NCBI RefSeq assembly: GCF_029227915.1 | Contig: NC_079878.1 | Coordinates: 34,189,501 to 34,253,500, forward strand | Length of the DNA stretch: 64,000 bases | Reading direction: 5' to 3' | Origin: Hydractinia symbiolongicarpus | Lineage: Eukaryota > Cnidaria > Hydrozoa > Anthoathecata > Hydractiniidae | Shown: positions 8,761 to 22,320 of the stretch, one piece after another | Numbering within the stretch: the first letter of the stretch is position 1 | Layout of the letters: each line of letters begins with the position of its first letter | Program-made: the position numbers and the translations under genes | Notes under the pieces: model-generated | Database searches by the model: none | What the model saw: the letters and a program-made list of their open reading frames with translations, nothing else | Told to the model about the DNA's origin: nothing

Positions 8761-11700
8761 AAGTCTCACAGTCAATCGCTTCATTGGTAAAAGCGATGCA
8801 ACCTAGTAATATCAAAAAATATCACTAAATACATGTTGGTACGAATATGTGACCCAGCCGTTGTAACTCAAACGGACTACCACCGTTAGAAAGTCAATAA
8901 AATGTAGTTTTTGAAACTGTCGCTATTTCTTTAGCGCGCGATAACGGCTAGGATTGGTCCCACAGTAATAAATGACTTATTAATCTAAATTTTTAAATGA
9001 AGGGCTACCACAGCGCCCAGTGTAATCGCCGAGTTCCGGCAATCACGTCAAATAAAGAAGAATGTTATTTCTTGGAGTCCAATTCTCTCCTATATCACAT
9101 TTATCAGGTCACAGTCCAAAGTTTGTTCAATTAAGTCCCACAGTCAATCGTTTCATAGTTAGAAACGATGCCACCAGGTAGTATCAGAAAAATATCGCTA
9201 AATACATGTTGGTACGAATATGTGACGCAACAGTTGCAACTGAAGCGGATTGATACCGTTAGAAAGTCAATGAAAAGTAGATTTTGAAACTGTCGCTATT
9301 TCTTCAGCGCGCGATAACGGCGAGGATTGGTCCCACAGTAAAGAATGACTTATTTACCTAAACTTTTAAATGAAGCGCTACCACAGCGTCCAGTGTAATC
9401 GCTGAGTTCCGGCAATCACGTCAATTTAAGAAGAATGTTATTTTTTGGACTCCAATTGTCCCATTTATCACATTTATCAGGTCACAGTACAAAGTTAGTT
9501 CAATTAAGTCCCACAGTCAATCGTGTCATTGTTAAAAGCGATGCAACCTAGTAATATCCGAAAAATATCGCTAAATACATGTTGGTACGAATATGTGACC
9601 TAAACTTTGTAACTCAAACGGACTGACACCGTTAGAAAGTCAATGAAATGTAGTTTTTGAAACTGTCGCTATTTCTTCAGCGCACGATAAGGGCTAGGAT
9701 TGGTCCCACAGTAAAAAAATGACTTTTTTATCTTATTTCTTAAATGCAGCGCTACCACAGCGCCCAGGGTAATCGCTGAGTTCCGGCAATCACGTCAAAT
9801 TAAGAAGAATGTTATTTCTTAGAGTCCAATTGTCTCATTTATCACATTTATCAGGTCACATTCCAAAGTTTCTTCAATTAAGTCCCACAGTCAATCGTTT
9901 CATTGTTAAAAGCGATGTAATCTAGTAATATCAGAAAAATATCGCTAAATACATGTTGGTACGAATATGTGACCCAACTGTTGTAACTCAATTGGACTGA
10001 CACCATTAAAAAGTCAATGAAATGCAGGTTTTGAAACTGTCGCTATTTCTTCAGCGCGCGAAAACGGCTAGGATTGGTCCGACAGTAAAAAATGACTAAT
10101 TAATCTAAATTTTTAAATGAAGTGCTACCACAGCGCCCAGTGTAATCGCTGAGTTCCGGCAATCACGTCAAATTAAGAAGAATGTTATTTCTTAGAGTCC
10201 AATTGTCTCATTTATCACATTTATCAGGTCACAGTCCAAAGTTTGTTCAATTAAGTCCCACAATCAACAGTTTCATTGTTAAAAGCGATGCAATCTAGTA
10301 ATATCAGAAAAATATCGCTAAATACATGTTGGTACGAATATGTGACCCACTGTTGTAACTGAAACGACTGACACCGTTAGAAAGTCAATGAAATTTAGTT
10401 TTTGAAACTGTCGCTATTTCTACAGCGCCCGATAACGGATAGGATTGGTCACACAGTAAAGAATGACTTATTTTTCTAAATTGTTAAATGAAGCGCTACT
10501 ACAGCGCCCACTGTAATCGCCGAGTTCCGGCAATCACGTCAAATTAAGGAGAATGTTATTTCTTGGAGTCCAATTCTCTCCTTTGTCACATTTATCAGGT
10601 CACAGTCCAAAGTTTGTACAATTACGTCCCACAGTCATTCGTTTCATAGTTAAAAGCGATGCAACCTAGTAATATGAGAAAATTATAGCTAAATACATGT
10701 TGGTACGAATATGTAACCCAACTGTTGTAACTGAAACGGACTGACACCGTTAGAAAGTCAATGAAATGTAGTTTTTGAAACTGTCGCTACTTCTTCAGAG
10801 CCCGATAACGGATAGGACTTGTCCCACAGTAAAGAATGACTTATTTTTCTAAATTGTTAAATGAAGCGCTACCACAGCGCCCAGTGTAATCGCCGAGTTC
10901 CGGCAATCACGTCAAATTAAGAAGAATGTTATTTCTTTGAGTCCAATTCTCTTCTTTATCACATTTATCAGGTCACAGTCCAAAGTTTGTTCAATTAAGT
11001 CCCACAGTCAATCGTTTCATAGTTAAAAGCGATGCAACCTAGTAATATGAGAAAATTATCGCTAAATACATGTTGGTACGAATATGTGACCCAGCTGTTG
11101 TAACTGAAACGGACTGACACCTTTAGAAAGTCAATGAAATTTAGTTTTTGAAACTGTCGCTATTTCTTCAGTGCCCGATAACGGATAGGATTGGTCCCAC
11201 AGTAAAAAATGACTTAATTTTCTAAATTGTTAAATGAAGCGCTACCACAGCGCTCAGTGTAATCGCCGAGTTCCGGCGATCACGTCAAATTAAGAAGAAT
11301 GTTATTTCTTGGAGTCCAATTGTCTCCTTTATCACATTTATCAGGTCGCAGACCAAAGTTTGTTCAATTAAGTCCCACAGTCAATCGTTTCATAGTTAAA
11401 AGCGATGCAACCTAGTAATATCAGAAAAATATCGCTAAATACATGTTGGTACGAATATGTAACCCAACCGTTGTAACTCGAGCGGACTGACACCGTTAGA
11501 AGGTTAATGAAATGTAGTTTTTGAAATTGTCGCTATTTCTTCAGCGCGCGATAACGGATAGGATTGGTCCCACGGTAAAAAATGATTTATTTATCTAAAT
11601 TTTTAAATGAAGCGCTACCACAGCGCCCAATGTAATTGCTGATTTCCAGCAATCACGTCAAATTGAAAAGAATGTTATTTCTTGGAGTCCAATTGTCTTA

Positions 11701-13552
11701 TTTATCACATTTATCAGGTCACAGTCCAAAGTTAGTTCAATTAAGTCCGACAGTCAATCGTTTCACTGTTAAAAGCGATGCAACCTAGTAATATCAGAAA
11801 AATATCGCTAAATACATGTTGGTGCGAATATGTAACCCAACCGTTGTAACTCAAGGGGACTGACACCGTTAGAAGGTTAATGAAATGTACTTTTTGAAAT
11901 TGTCGCTATTTCTTCAGCGCGCGATAACGGATAGGATTGGCCACACAGTAAAGAATGACTTATTTATCTAAATTTTTAAATGAAGTGCTACCACAGCGCC
12001 CAGTGTAATCGCCGAGTTCCGGCAATCACGTCAAATTAAGAAGAATGTTATTTCTTAGTGTCCAATTGTCTCATTTATCACATTTATCCAGCGCCCAGTG
12101 TAATCGCTGAGTTCCGGCAATCACGTCAAATTAAGAAGAATGTTATTTCTTAGAGTCCAATTGTCTCATTTATCACATTTATCAGGTTACAGTCCAAAGT
12201 TTGTTCAATTAAATCCCACAATCAATCGTTTCATTGTTAAAAGCGATGCAATCTAGAAATATCAGAAAAATATCGCTAAATACATGTTGGTACGAATATG
12301 TGACCCAACTGTTGTAACTGAAACGACTGACACCGTTAGAAAGTCAATAAAATTTAGTTTTTGAAACTGTCGCTATTTCTACAGCGCCCGAAAACGGATA
12401 GGATTGGCCACACAGTAAAGAATGACTTATTTTTCTAAATTGTTAAATGAAGTGCTACCACAGCGCCCAGTGTAATCGCCGAGTTCCGGCAATCACGTCA
12501 AATAAAGAAGAATGTTATTTCTTAGAGTCCAATTGTCTCATTTATCACATTTATCAGGTCACATTCCAAGGTTTGTTCAATTAAGTCCCACAGTCAATCG
12601 TTTCATTGTTAAAAGCGATGTAATCTAGTAATATCAAAAAAATATCGCTAAAAACATGTTGGTACGAATATGTGACCGAACTGTTGCAACTGAAACGGAC
12701 TGACACCGTTAGAAAGTCAATGAAATTTAGTTTTTGAAACTGTCACTATTTTTTTAGTGCCCGATAACGGATAGGATTGGTCCAACAGTAAAAATGACTT
12801 ATTTTTCTAAATTGTTAAATGAAGTGCTACCACAGCGCCCAGTGTAATCGCCGAGTTCCGGCGATCACGTCAAATTAAGAAGAATGTTATTTCTTGGAGT
12901 CCAATTGTCTCCTTTATCACATTTATCAGGTCACAGTCCAAAGTTTGTTCAATTAAGTCCCACAGTCAATCGTTTCATAGTTAAAAGCGATGCAACCTAG
13001 TAATATCAGAAAAATATCGCTAAATACATGTTGGTACGAATATGTAACCCAACCGTTGTAACTCGAGCGGACTGACACCGTTAGAAGGTTAATGAAATGT
13101 AGTTTTTGAAATTGTCGCTACTTCTTCAGCGCGCGATAACGGATAGGATTGGTCCCACGGTAAAAAATGATTTATTTATCTAAATTTTTAAATGAAGCGC
13201 TACCACAGCGCCCAGTGTAATTGCTGACTTCCGGCAATAACGTGAAATTGAAAAGAATGTTATTTCTTGGAGTCCAATTGTCTTATTTATCACATTTATG
13301 AGGTCACAGTCCGAAGTTAGTTCAATTAAGTCCGACATCAATCGTTTTACTGTTAAAAGCGATGCAACCTAGTAATATCAGAAAAATATCGCTAAATACA
13401 TGTTGGTGCGAATATGTAACCCAACCGTTGTAACTCAAGCGGACTGACACGTTAGAAGTTTAATGAAATGCAGGTTTTGAAACTGTCGCTATTTCTTCAG
13501 CGCGCAAAAACGGCTAGGATTGGTCCAACAGTAAAAAATGACTAATTAATAT
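8761..13552 (+). repeat. Satellite subarray II: diverged, mixed monomers
   Basis: About 13 monomers in the same orientation, but with other diagnostic states: GCGCGATAACGGCTAGG, TTAATCTAAATTTTTAAATG, ATCGCTGAG, ATCAGAAAAATATCGC, ACTCGAGCGGACTG, and AGAAGGTTAATG in place of AGAAAGTCAATG. Subarray-I-like monomers are interspersed (for example 10,380-11,300). The block contains the 95-bp scar at 11994-12183. No gene is visible. Confidence 0.9.
11994..12183 (+). repeat. 95-bp partial-monomer duplication (recombination scar)
   Basis: The segment starting CAGCGCCCAGTGTAATCG at 11994 occurs again at 12089, directly after CACATTTATC, giving 95 bp of extra satellite that is out of register. The two halves differ at several diagnostic sites (GCCGAG against GCTGAG, AGTGTCC against AGAGTCC), so they come from different monomer types. 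This points to an unequal exchange between non-equivalent monomers, not simple slippage. Confidence 0.85.
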
Positions 13553-15788
13553 AAATTTTTAAATGAAGTGCTACCACAACGCCCAGTGTAATCGCTGAGT
13601 TCCGGCAATCACGTCAAATTAAGAAGAATGTTATTTCTTAGAGTCCAATTTTCTCATTTATCACATTTATCAGGTCACATTCCAAAGTTTGTTCAATTAA
13701 GTCCCACAGTCAATCGTTTCTTTGTTAAAAGCGATGTAATCTAGTAATATCAGAATAATATCGCTAAATGCATGTTGGTACGAATATGTGACCCAACTGT
13801 TGCAACTGAAACGGACTGACACCGTTAGAAAGTCAATGAAATTTAGTTTTTGAAACTGTCACTATTTTTTCAGTGCCCGATAACGGATAGGATTGGTCCC
13901 ACAGTAAAAAATGACTTATTTTTCTAAATTGTTAAATGAAGTGCTACCACAGCGCCCAGTGTAATCGCCGAGTTCCGGCGATCACGTCAAATTAAGAAGA
14001 ATGTTATTTCTTGGAGTCCAATTGTCTCCTTTATCACATTTATCAGGTCACAGTCCAAAGTTTGTTCAATTAAGTCCCACAGTCAATCGTTTCATAGTTA
14101 AAAGCGATGCAACCTAGTAATATCAGAAAAATATCGCTAAATACATGTTGGTACGAATATGTAACTCAACCGTTGTAAATCGAGCGGACTGACACCGTTA
14201 GAAGGTTAATGAAATGCAGGTTTTGAAACTGTCGCTATTTCTTCAGCGCGCAAAAAACGGCTAGGATTGGTCCGACAGTAAAAAATGACTAATTAATCTA
14301 AATTTTTAAATGAAGTGCTACCACAGCGCCCAGTGTAATCGCTGAGTTCCGGCAATCACGTCAAATTAAGAAGAATGTTATTTGTTAGAGTCCAATTGTC
14401 TCATTTATCACATTTATCAGCTCACAGTCCAAAGTTTGTTCAATTTAGTCCAAAAATCAACAGTTTCATTGTTAAAAGCGATGCAATCTAGTAATATGAG
14501 AAAAATATCGCTAAATGCATGTTGGTACGAATATGTGACCCAACTGTTGTAACTGAAACGGACTGACACTGTAAGAAAGTAAATGAAATTTAGTTTTTGA
14601 AACTGTCGCTAATTCTTCATGCCTGATAACGGATAGGATTGGTCCCACAGTAAAGAATGACTTATTTTTCTAAATTGTTAAATGAAACGCTACCACAGCG
14701 CCCAGTGTAATCGCCGAGTTCCGGTAATCACGTCCAAGTAAGAAGAATGTTATTTCTTGGAGTCCAATTGGCTCATTTATCACATTTATCAGGTCACAGT
14801 CCAAAGTTAGTTCAATTAAGCCCCACAGTCAATCGTTTCATAGTTAAAAGTGATGCAACCTAGTAATATCAGAAAAATATCGCTGAATACATGTTGGTAC
14901 GAATATGTCACCCAACCGTTGTAACTCGAGCGGACTGACACCGTTAGAAGGTTAATGAAATGTAGTTTTTGAAATTGTCGCTACTTCTTCAGCGCGCGAT
15001 AACGGATAGGATTGGTCCCACGGTAAAAAATGATTTATTTATCTAAATTTTTAAATGAAGCGCTACCACAGCGCCCAGTGTAATTGCTGACTTCCGGCAA
15101 TAACGTGAAATTGAAAAGAATGTTATTTCTTGGAGTCCAATTGTCTTATTTATCACATTTATGAGGTCACAGTTCGAAGTTAGTTCAATTAAGTCCGACA
15201 TCAATCGTTTCACTGTTAAAAGCGATGCAACCTAGTAATATCAGAAAAATATCGCTAAATACATGTTGGTGCGAATATGTAACCCAACCGTTGTAACTCA
15301 AGCGGACTGACACGTTAGAAGGTTAATGAAATGCAGGTTTTGAAACTGTCGCTATTTCTTCAGCGCGCAAAAACGGCTAGGATTGGTCCAACAGTAAAAA
15401 ATGACTAATTAATCTAAATTTTTAAATGAAGTGCTACCACAACGCCCAGTGTAATCGCTGAGTTCCGGCAATCACGTCAAACTAAGAAGAATGTTATTTC
15501 TTAGAGTCCAATTTTCTCATTTATCACATTTATCAGGTCACATTCCAAAGTTTGTTTAATTAAGTCCCACAGTCAATCGTTTCTTTGTTAAAAGCGATGT
15601 AATCTAGTAATATCAGAAAAATATCGCTAAATGCATGTTGGTACGAATATGTGACCCAACTGTTGCAACTGAAACGGACTGACACCGTTAGAAAGTCAAT
15701 GAAATTTAGTTTTTGAAACTGTCACTATTTTTTCGGTGCCCGATAACGGATAGGATTGGTCCCACAGTAAAAAATGACTTATTTTTCT
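13553..15788 (+). repeat. Six-monomer higher-order repeat, copy 1 (2,236 bp)
   Basis: This segment recurs immediately downstream at a constant offset of 2,236 bp (for example CAGTGCCCGA at 13871 and 16107; TTTGTTAGAG at 14381 and 16617). It includes rare marker variants, such as TTTAGTCCAAAAATCAACAG and CTTCATGCCTGATAACGG, that make the match unambiguous. The length equals six monomers. Confidence 0.9.
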
Positions 15789-18024
15789 AAATTTTTAAAT
15801 GAAGTGCTACCACAACGCCCAGTGTAATCGCTGAGTTCCGGCAATCACGTCAAATTAAGAAGAATGTTATTTCTTAGAGTCCAATTTTCTCATTTATCAC
15901 ATTTATCAGGTCACATTCCAAAGTTTGTTCAATTAAGTCCCACAGTCAATCGTTTCTTTGTTAAAAGCGATGTAATCTAGTAATATCAGAATAATATCGC
16001 TAAATGCATGTTGGTACGAATATGTGACCCAACTGTTGCAACTGAAACGGACTGACACCGTTAGAAAGTCAATGAAATTTAGTTTTTGAAACTGTCACTA
16101 TTTTTTCAGTGCCCGATAACGGATAGGATTGGTCCCACAGTAAAAAATGACTTATTTTTCTAAATTGTTAAATGAAGTGCTACCACAGCGCCCAGTGTAA
16201 TCGCCGAGTTCCGGCGATCACGTCAAATTAAGAAGAATGTTATTTCTTGGAGTCCAATTGTCTCCTTTATCACATTTATCAGGTCACAGTCCAAAGTTTG
16301 TTCAATTAAGTCCCACAGTCAATCGTTTCATAGTTAAAAGCGATGCAACCTAGTAATATCAGAAAAATATCGCTAAATACATGTTGGTACGAATATGTAA
16401 CTCAACCGTTGTAAATCGAGCGGACTGACACCGTTAGAAGGTTAATGAAATGCAGGTTTTGAAACTGTCGCTATTTCTTCAGCGCGCAAAAAACGGCTAG
16501 GATTGGTCCGACAGTAAAAAATGACTAATTAATCTAAATTTTTAAATGAAGTGCTACCACAGCGCCCAGTGTAATCGCTGAGTTCCGGCAATCACGTCAA
16601 ATTAAGAAGAATGTTATTTGTTAGAGTCCAATTGTCTCATTTATCACATTTATCAGCTCACAGTCCAAAGTTTGTTCAATTTAGTCCAAAAATCAACAGT
16701 TTCATTGTTAAAAGCGATGCAATCTAGTAATATGAGAAAAATATCGCTAAATGCATGTTGGTACGAATATGTGACCCAACTGTTGTAACTGAAACGGACT
16801 GACACTGTAAGAAAGTAAATGAAATTTAGTTTTTGAAACTGTCGCTAATTCTTCATGCCTGATAACGGATAGGATTGGTCCCACAGTAAAGAATGACTTA
16901 TTTTTCTAAATTGTTAAATGAAACGCTACCACAGCGCCCAGTGTAATCGCCGAGTTCCGGTAATCACGTCCAAGTAAGAAGAATGTTATTTCTTGGAGTC
17001 CAATTGGCTCATTTATCACATTTATCAGGTCACAGTCCAAAGTTAGTTCAATTAAGCCCCACAGTCAATCGTTTCATAGTTAAAAGTGATGCAACCTAGT
17101 AATATCAGAAAAATATCGCTGAATACATGTTGGTACGAATATGTCACCCAACCGTTGTAACTCGAGCGGACTGACACCGTTAGAAGGTTAATGAAATGTA
17201 GTTTTTGAAATTGTCGCTACTTCTTCAGCGCGCGATAACGGATAGGATTGGTCCCACGGTAAAAAATGATTTATTTATCTAAATTTTTAAATGAAGCGCT
17301 ACCACAGCGCCCAGTGTAATTGCTGACTTCCGGCAATAACGTGAAATTGAAAAGAATGTTATTTCTTGGAGTCCAATTGTCTTATTTATCACATTTATGA
17401 GGTCACAGTTCGAAGTTAGTTCAATTAAGTCCGACATCAATCGTTTCACTGTTAAAAGCGATGCAACCTAGTAATATCAGAAAAATATCGCTAAATACAT
17501 GTTGGTGCGAATATGTAACCCAACCGTTGTAACTCAAGGGGACTGACACGTTAGAAGGTTAATGAAATGCAGGTTTTGAAACTGTCGCTATTTCTTCAGC
17601 GCGCAAAAACGGCTAGGATTGGTCCAACAGTAAAAAATGACTAATTAATCTAAATTTTTAAATGAAGTGCTACCACAACGCCCAGTGTAATCGCTGAGTT
17701 CCGGCAATCACGTCAAACTAAGAAGAATGTTATTTCTTAGAGTCCAATTTTCTCATTTATCACATTTATCAGGTCACATTCCAAAGTTTGTTTAATTAAG
17801 TCCCACAGTCAATCGTTTCTTTGTTAAAAGCGATGTAATCTAGTAATATCAGAAAAATATCGCTAAATGCATGTTGGTACGAATATGTGACCCAACTGTT
17901 GCAACTGAAACGGACTGACACCGTTAGAAAGTCAATGAAATTTAGTTTTTGAAACTGTCACTATTTTTTCGGTGCCCGATAACGGATAGGATTGGTCCCA
18001 CAGTAAAAAATGACTTATTTTTCT
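15789..18024 (+). repeat. Six-monomer higher-order repeat, copy 2 (2,236 bp)
   Basis: A near-identical tandem copy of 13553-15788. One difference is C15303 against G17539. The junction near 15789 is a hybrid monomer that switches from the TTATTTTTCTAAATTG type to the TAATATAAATTTTTAAATG type across the shared word TAAATTTTT. Confidence 0.9.
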
Positions 18025-18326
18025 AAATTGTTAAATGAAGTGCTACGACAGCGCCCAGTGTAATCGCCGAGTTCCGGCGATCACGTCAAATTAAGAAGAA
18101 TGTTATTTCTTGGAGTCCAATTTTCTCCTTTATCACATTTATCAGGTCACAGTCCAAAGTTTGTTCAATTAAGTCCCACAGTCAATCGTCTCATTGTTAA
18201 AAGCGATGCAATCTAGTAATATGAGAAAAATATCGCTAAATACATGTTGGTACGAATATGTGACCCAACTGTTGTAACTGAAACGGACTGACACTGTAAG
18301 AAAGTCAATGAAATTTAGTTTTTGAA
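18025..18326 (+). repeat. Connecting satellite segment
   Basis: Less than one monomer of satellite joins the 2,236-bp repeats to the next block. It contains TCGTCTCATTG and otherwise ordinary satellite sequence. Nothing else is visible. Confidence 0.85.
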
Positions 18327-20506
18327 ACTGTCGCTAATTCTTCATGCCTGATAACGGATAGGATTGGTCCCACAGTAAAGAATGACTTATTTTTCTAAAT
18401 TGTTAAATGAAACGCTACCACAGCGCCCAGTGTAATCGCCGAGTTCCGGTAATCACGTCAAAGTAAGAAGAATGTTATTTCTTGGAGTCCAATTGGCTCA
18501 TTTATCACATTTATCAGGTCACAGTCCAAATTTAGTTCAATTAAGCCCCACAGTCAATCGTTTCATAGTTAAAAGTGATGCAACCTAGTAATATCAGAAA
18601 AATATCGCTGAATACATGTTGGTACGAATATGTCACCCAACTGTTGTAACTAAATTGGACTCACACCGTTAGAAAGACAATGAAATTTAGTTTTTGAAAC
18701 TGTCGCTAATTCTTCAGCGCCCGATAACGGATAGGATTGGTGCAACAGTAAAGAATGACTTATTTTTCTAAATTGTTAATTAAAGCGCTACCACAGCGCC
18801 CAGTGCAATCGCCGAGTTCCGGCAATCAAGTCAAATGAAGAAGAATGTTATTTCTTGGAGTCCAATTCTCTTCTTTATCACATTTATCACGTCACAGTCC
18901 AAAGTTTGTTCAATTAAGTCCCACAGTCAAGCGTTTCATAGTTAAAAGCGATGCAACCTAGTAATATCACAAAAATATCGCTAAATACATGTTGGTACGA
19001 ATATGTGACCCAACTGTTGTAACTGAAATGGACGGACACCGTTAGAAAGTCAATGAAATTTAGTTTTTAAAACTGTCGCTATTTCTTCAGCGCCCGATAA
19101 CGGATAGGATTGGTCCCACAGTAAAGAATGACTTATTTTCCTAAATTGTTAAATGAAGCGCTACCACAGCGCCCAGTGTAATCGCCGAGTGCCGGCAATC
19201 ACGTCAAATTAAGAAGAATGTTATTTCTTGGAGTCCAATTGTCTCATTTATCACATTTATCAGGTCACAGTCCAACGTTTGTTCAATTAAGTCCCACAGT
19301 CAATCGTTTCATAGTTAAAAGCGATGCAACCTAGTAATATCAGAAAAATATCGCTAAATACATGTTGGTACGAATATGTGACCCAACTGTTGTAACTGAA
19401 ATGGACGGACACCGTTAGAAAGTCAATGAAATTTAGTTTTTAAAACTGTCGCTATTTCTTCAGCGCCCGATAACGGATAGGATTGGTCCCACAGTAAAGA
19501 ATGACTTATTTTTCTAAATTGTTAAATGAAGCGCTACCACAGCGCCCAGTGTAATCGCCGAGTTCCAGCAATCACGTCAAATTAAGAAGAATGTTATTTC
19601 TTGGAGTCCAATTGTCTCATTTATCACATTTATCAGGTCACAGTCCAAAGTTAGTTCAATTAAGTCCCACAGTCAATCGTTTCATTGTTAAAAGCGATGC
19701 AACCTAGTACTATAAAAAATATCGCTAAATACATGTTGGTACGACTATGTGACCCAACCGTTGTAACTCAAACGGACTGACACCGTTAGAAAGTCAATGA
19801 AATGCAGTTTTTGAAACTGTCGCCATTTCTTCAGCGCGCGATGAGGGCTAGGATTGGTCCCACAGTAAAAAATGAATTATTAATCTAAGTTTTTAAATGA
19901 AGCGCTACCACAGCGCCCAGTGTAATCGCTGAGTTCCGGCAATCATGTCAAATTAAGAAGAATGTTATTTCTTGGAGTCCAATTGTCTCCTTTATCACAT
20001 TTATCAGGTCACAGTCCAAAGGTTGTTCAATTAAGTCCCACTGTCAATCGTTTCATAGGTAAAAGCGATGCAACCTAGTAATATCAAAAAAATATCGCTA
20101 AATACATGTTGGTACGAATATGTGACCCAACCGTTGTAACTCGAGCGGACTGACACCGTTAGAAGGTTAATTAAATGCAGGTTTTGAAACTGTCGCTATT
20201 TCTTCAGCGCGCAAAAAACGGCTAGGATTGGTCCGACAGTAAAAAATGACTAATTAATCTAAATTTTTAAATGAAGTGCTACCACAGCGCCCAGTGTAAT
20301 CGCTGAGTTCCGGCAATCACGTCAAATTAAGAAGAATGTTATTTGTTAGAGTCCAATTGTCTCATTTATCACATTTATCAGCTCACAGTCCAAAGTTTGT
20401 TCAATTAAGTCAAAAAATCAACAGTTTCATTGTTAAAAGCGATGCAATCTAGTAATATGAGAAAAATATCGCTAAATACATGTTGGTACGAATATGTGAC
20501 ACAACT
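18327..20506 (+). repeat. 2,180-bp higher-order repeat, copy 1
   Basis: The segment beginning ACTGTCGCTAATTCTTC at 18327 recurs at 20507, and matches continue at a 2,180-bp offset (for example AATATCGCTGAATAC at 18601 and 20781). The length is six monomers (2,236 bp) minus 56 bp, and a 56-bp deletion is indeed visible just before 20507. The last monomer (about 20141-20506) differs from its counterpart after 22320, so the exact pairing ends there. Confidence 0.8.
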
Positions 20507-20512
20507 ACTGTC
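20496..20512 (+). repeat. 56-bp deletion junction in a monomer
   Basis: The monomer jumps from GTGACACAACT straight to ACTGTCGCTAATTC, losing 56 bp that normally lie between. The lost part includes the AACGG...CCGTT dyad. The junction coincides with the boundary of the 2,180-bp duplication. Confidence 0.85.
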
Positions 20513-22320
20513 GCTAATTCTTCATGCCTGATAACGGATAGGATTGGTCCCACAGTAAAGAATGACTTATTTTTCTAAATTGTTAAATGAAACGCTACCA
20601 CAGCGCCCAGTGTAATCGCCGAGTTCCGGTAATCACGTCAAAGTAAGAAGAATGTTATTTCTTGGAGTCCAATTGGCTCATTTATCACATTTATCAGGTC
20701 ACAGTCCAAAGTTAGTTCAATTAAGCCCCACAGTCAATCGTTTCATAGTTAAAAGTGATGCAACCTAGTAATATCAGAAAAATATCGCTGAATACATGTT
20801 GGTACGAATATGTCACCCAACTGTTGTAACTAAATTGGACTCACACCGTTAGAAAGACAATGAAATTTAGTTTTTGAAACTGTCGCTATTTCTTCAGCGC
20901 CCGATAACGGATAGGATTGGTGCCACAGTAAAGAATGACTTATTTTTCTAAATTGTTAATTAAAGCGCTACCACAGCGCCCAGTGCAATCGCCGAGTGCC
21001 GGCAATCAAGTCAAATGAAGAAGAATGTTATTTCTTGGAGTCCAATTCTCTTCTTTATCACATTTATCACGTCACAGTCCAAAGTTTGTTCAATTAAGTC
21101 CCACAGTCAATCGTTTCATAGTTAAAAGCGATGCAACCTAGTAATATCACAAAAATATCGCTAAATACATGTTGGTACGAATATGTGACCCAACTGTTGT
21201 AACTGAAATGGACGGACACCGTTAGAAAGTCAATGAAATTTAGTTTTTAAAACTGTCGCTATTTCTTCAGCGCCCGATAACGGATAGGATTGGTCCCACA
21301 GTAAAGAATGACTGATTTTCCTAAATTGTTAAATGAAGCGCTACCACAGCGCCCAGTGTAATCGCCGAGTACCGGCAATCACGTCAAATTAAGAAGAATG
21401 TTATTTCTTGGAGTCCAATTGTCTCATTTATCACATTTATCAGGTCACAGTCCAAAGTTTGTTCAATTAAGTCCCACAGTCAATCGTTTCATAGTTAAAA
21501 GCGATGCAACCTAGTAATATCAGAAAAATATCGCTAAATACATGTTGGTACGAATATGTGACCCAACTGTTGTAACTGAAATGGACGGACACCGTTAGAA
21601 AGTCAATGAAATTTAGTTTTTAAAACTGTCGCTATTTCTTCAGCGCCCGATAACGGATAGGATTGGTCCCACAGTAAAGAATGACTTATTTTCCTAAATT
21701 GTTAAATGAAGCGCTACCACAGCGCCCAGTGTAATCGCCGAGTTCCAGCAATCACGTCAAATTAAGAAGAATGTTATTTCGTGGATTCCAATTGTCTCAT
21801 TTATCACATTTATCAGGTCACAGTCCAAAGTTAGTTCAATTAAGTCCCACAGTCAATCGTTTCATTGTTAAAAGCGATGCAACCTAGTACTATAAAAAAT
21901 ATCGCTAAATACATGTTGGTACGAGTATGTGATCCAACCGTTGTAACTCAAACGGACTGACACCGTTAGAAAGTCAATGAAATGCAGTTTTTGAAACTGT
22001 CGCCATTTCTTCAGCGCGCGATGAGGGCTAGGATTGGTCCCACAGTAAAAAATGAATTATTAATCTAAGTTTTTAAATGAAGCGCTACCACAGCGCCCAG
22101 TGTAATCGCTGAGTTCCGGCAATCATGTCAAATTAAGAAGAATGTTATTTCCTGGAGTCCAATTGTCTCCTTTATCACATTTATCAGGTCACAGTCCAAA
22201 GTTTGTTCAATTAAGTTCCACTGTCAATCGTTTCATAGGTAAAAGCGATGCAACCTAGTAATATCAAAAAAATATCGCTAAATACATGTTGGTACGAATA
22301 TGTGACCCAACCGTTGTAAC
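20507..22320 (+). repeat. 2,180-bp higher-order repeat, copy 2 (partial)
   Basis: This matches 18327-20140 at a fixed offset, sharing the markers CTTCATGCCTGATAACGG, TAAATTGGACTCACACC, TTATCACGTCACAG and CCTAGTACTATAAAAAATATCG. At about 22320 it switches to another monomer type (TCAAATGGACTGACAACG). Confidence 0.8.
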
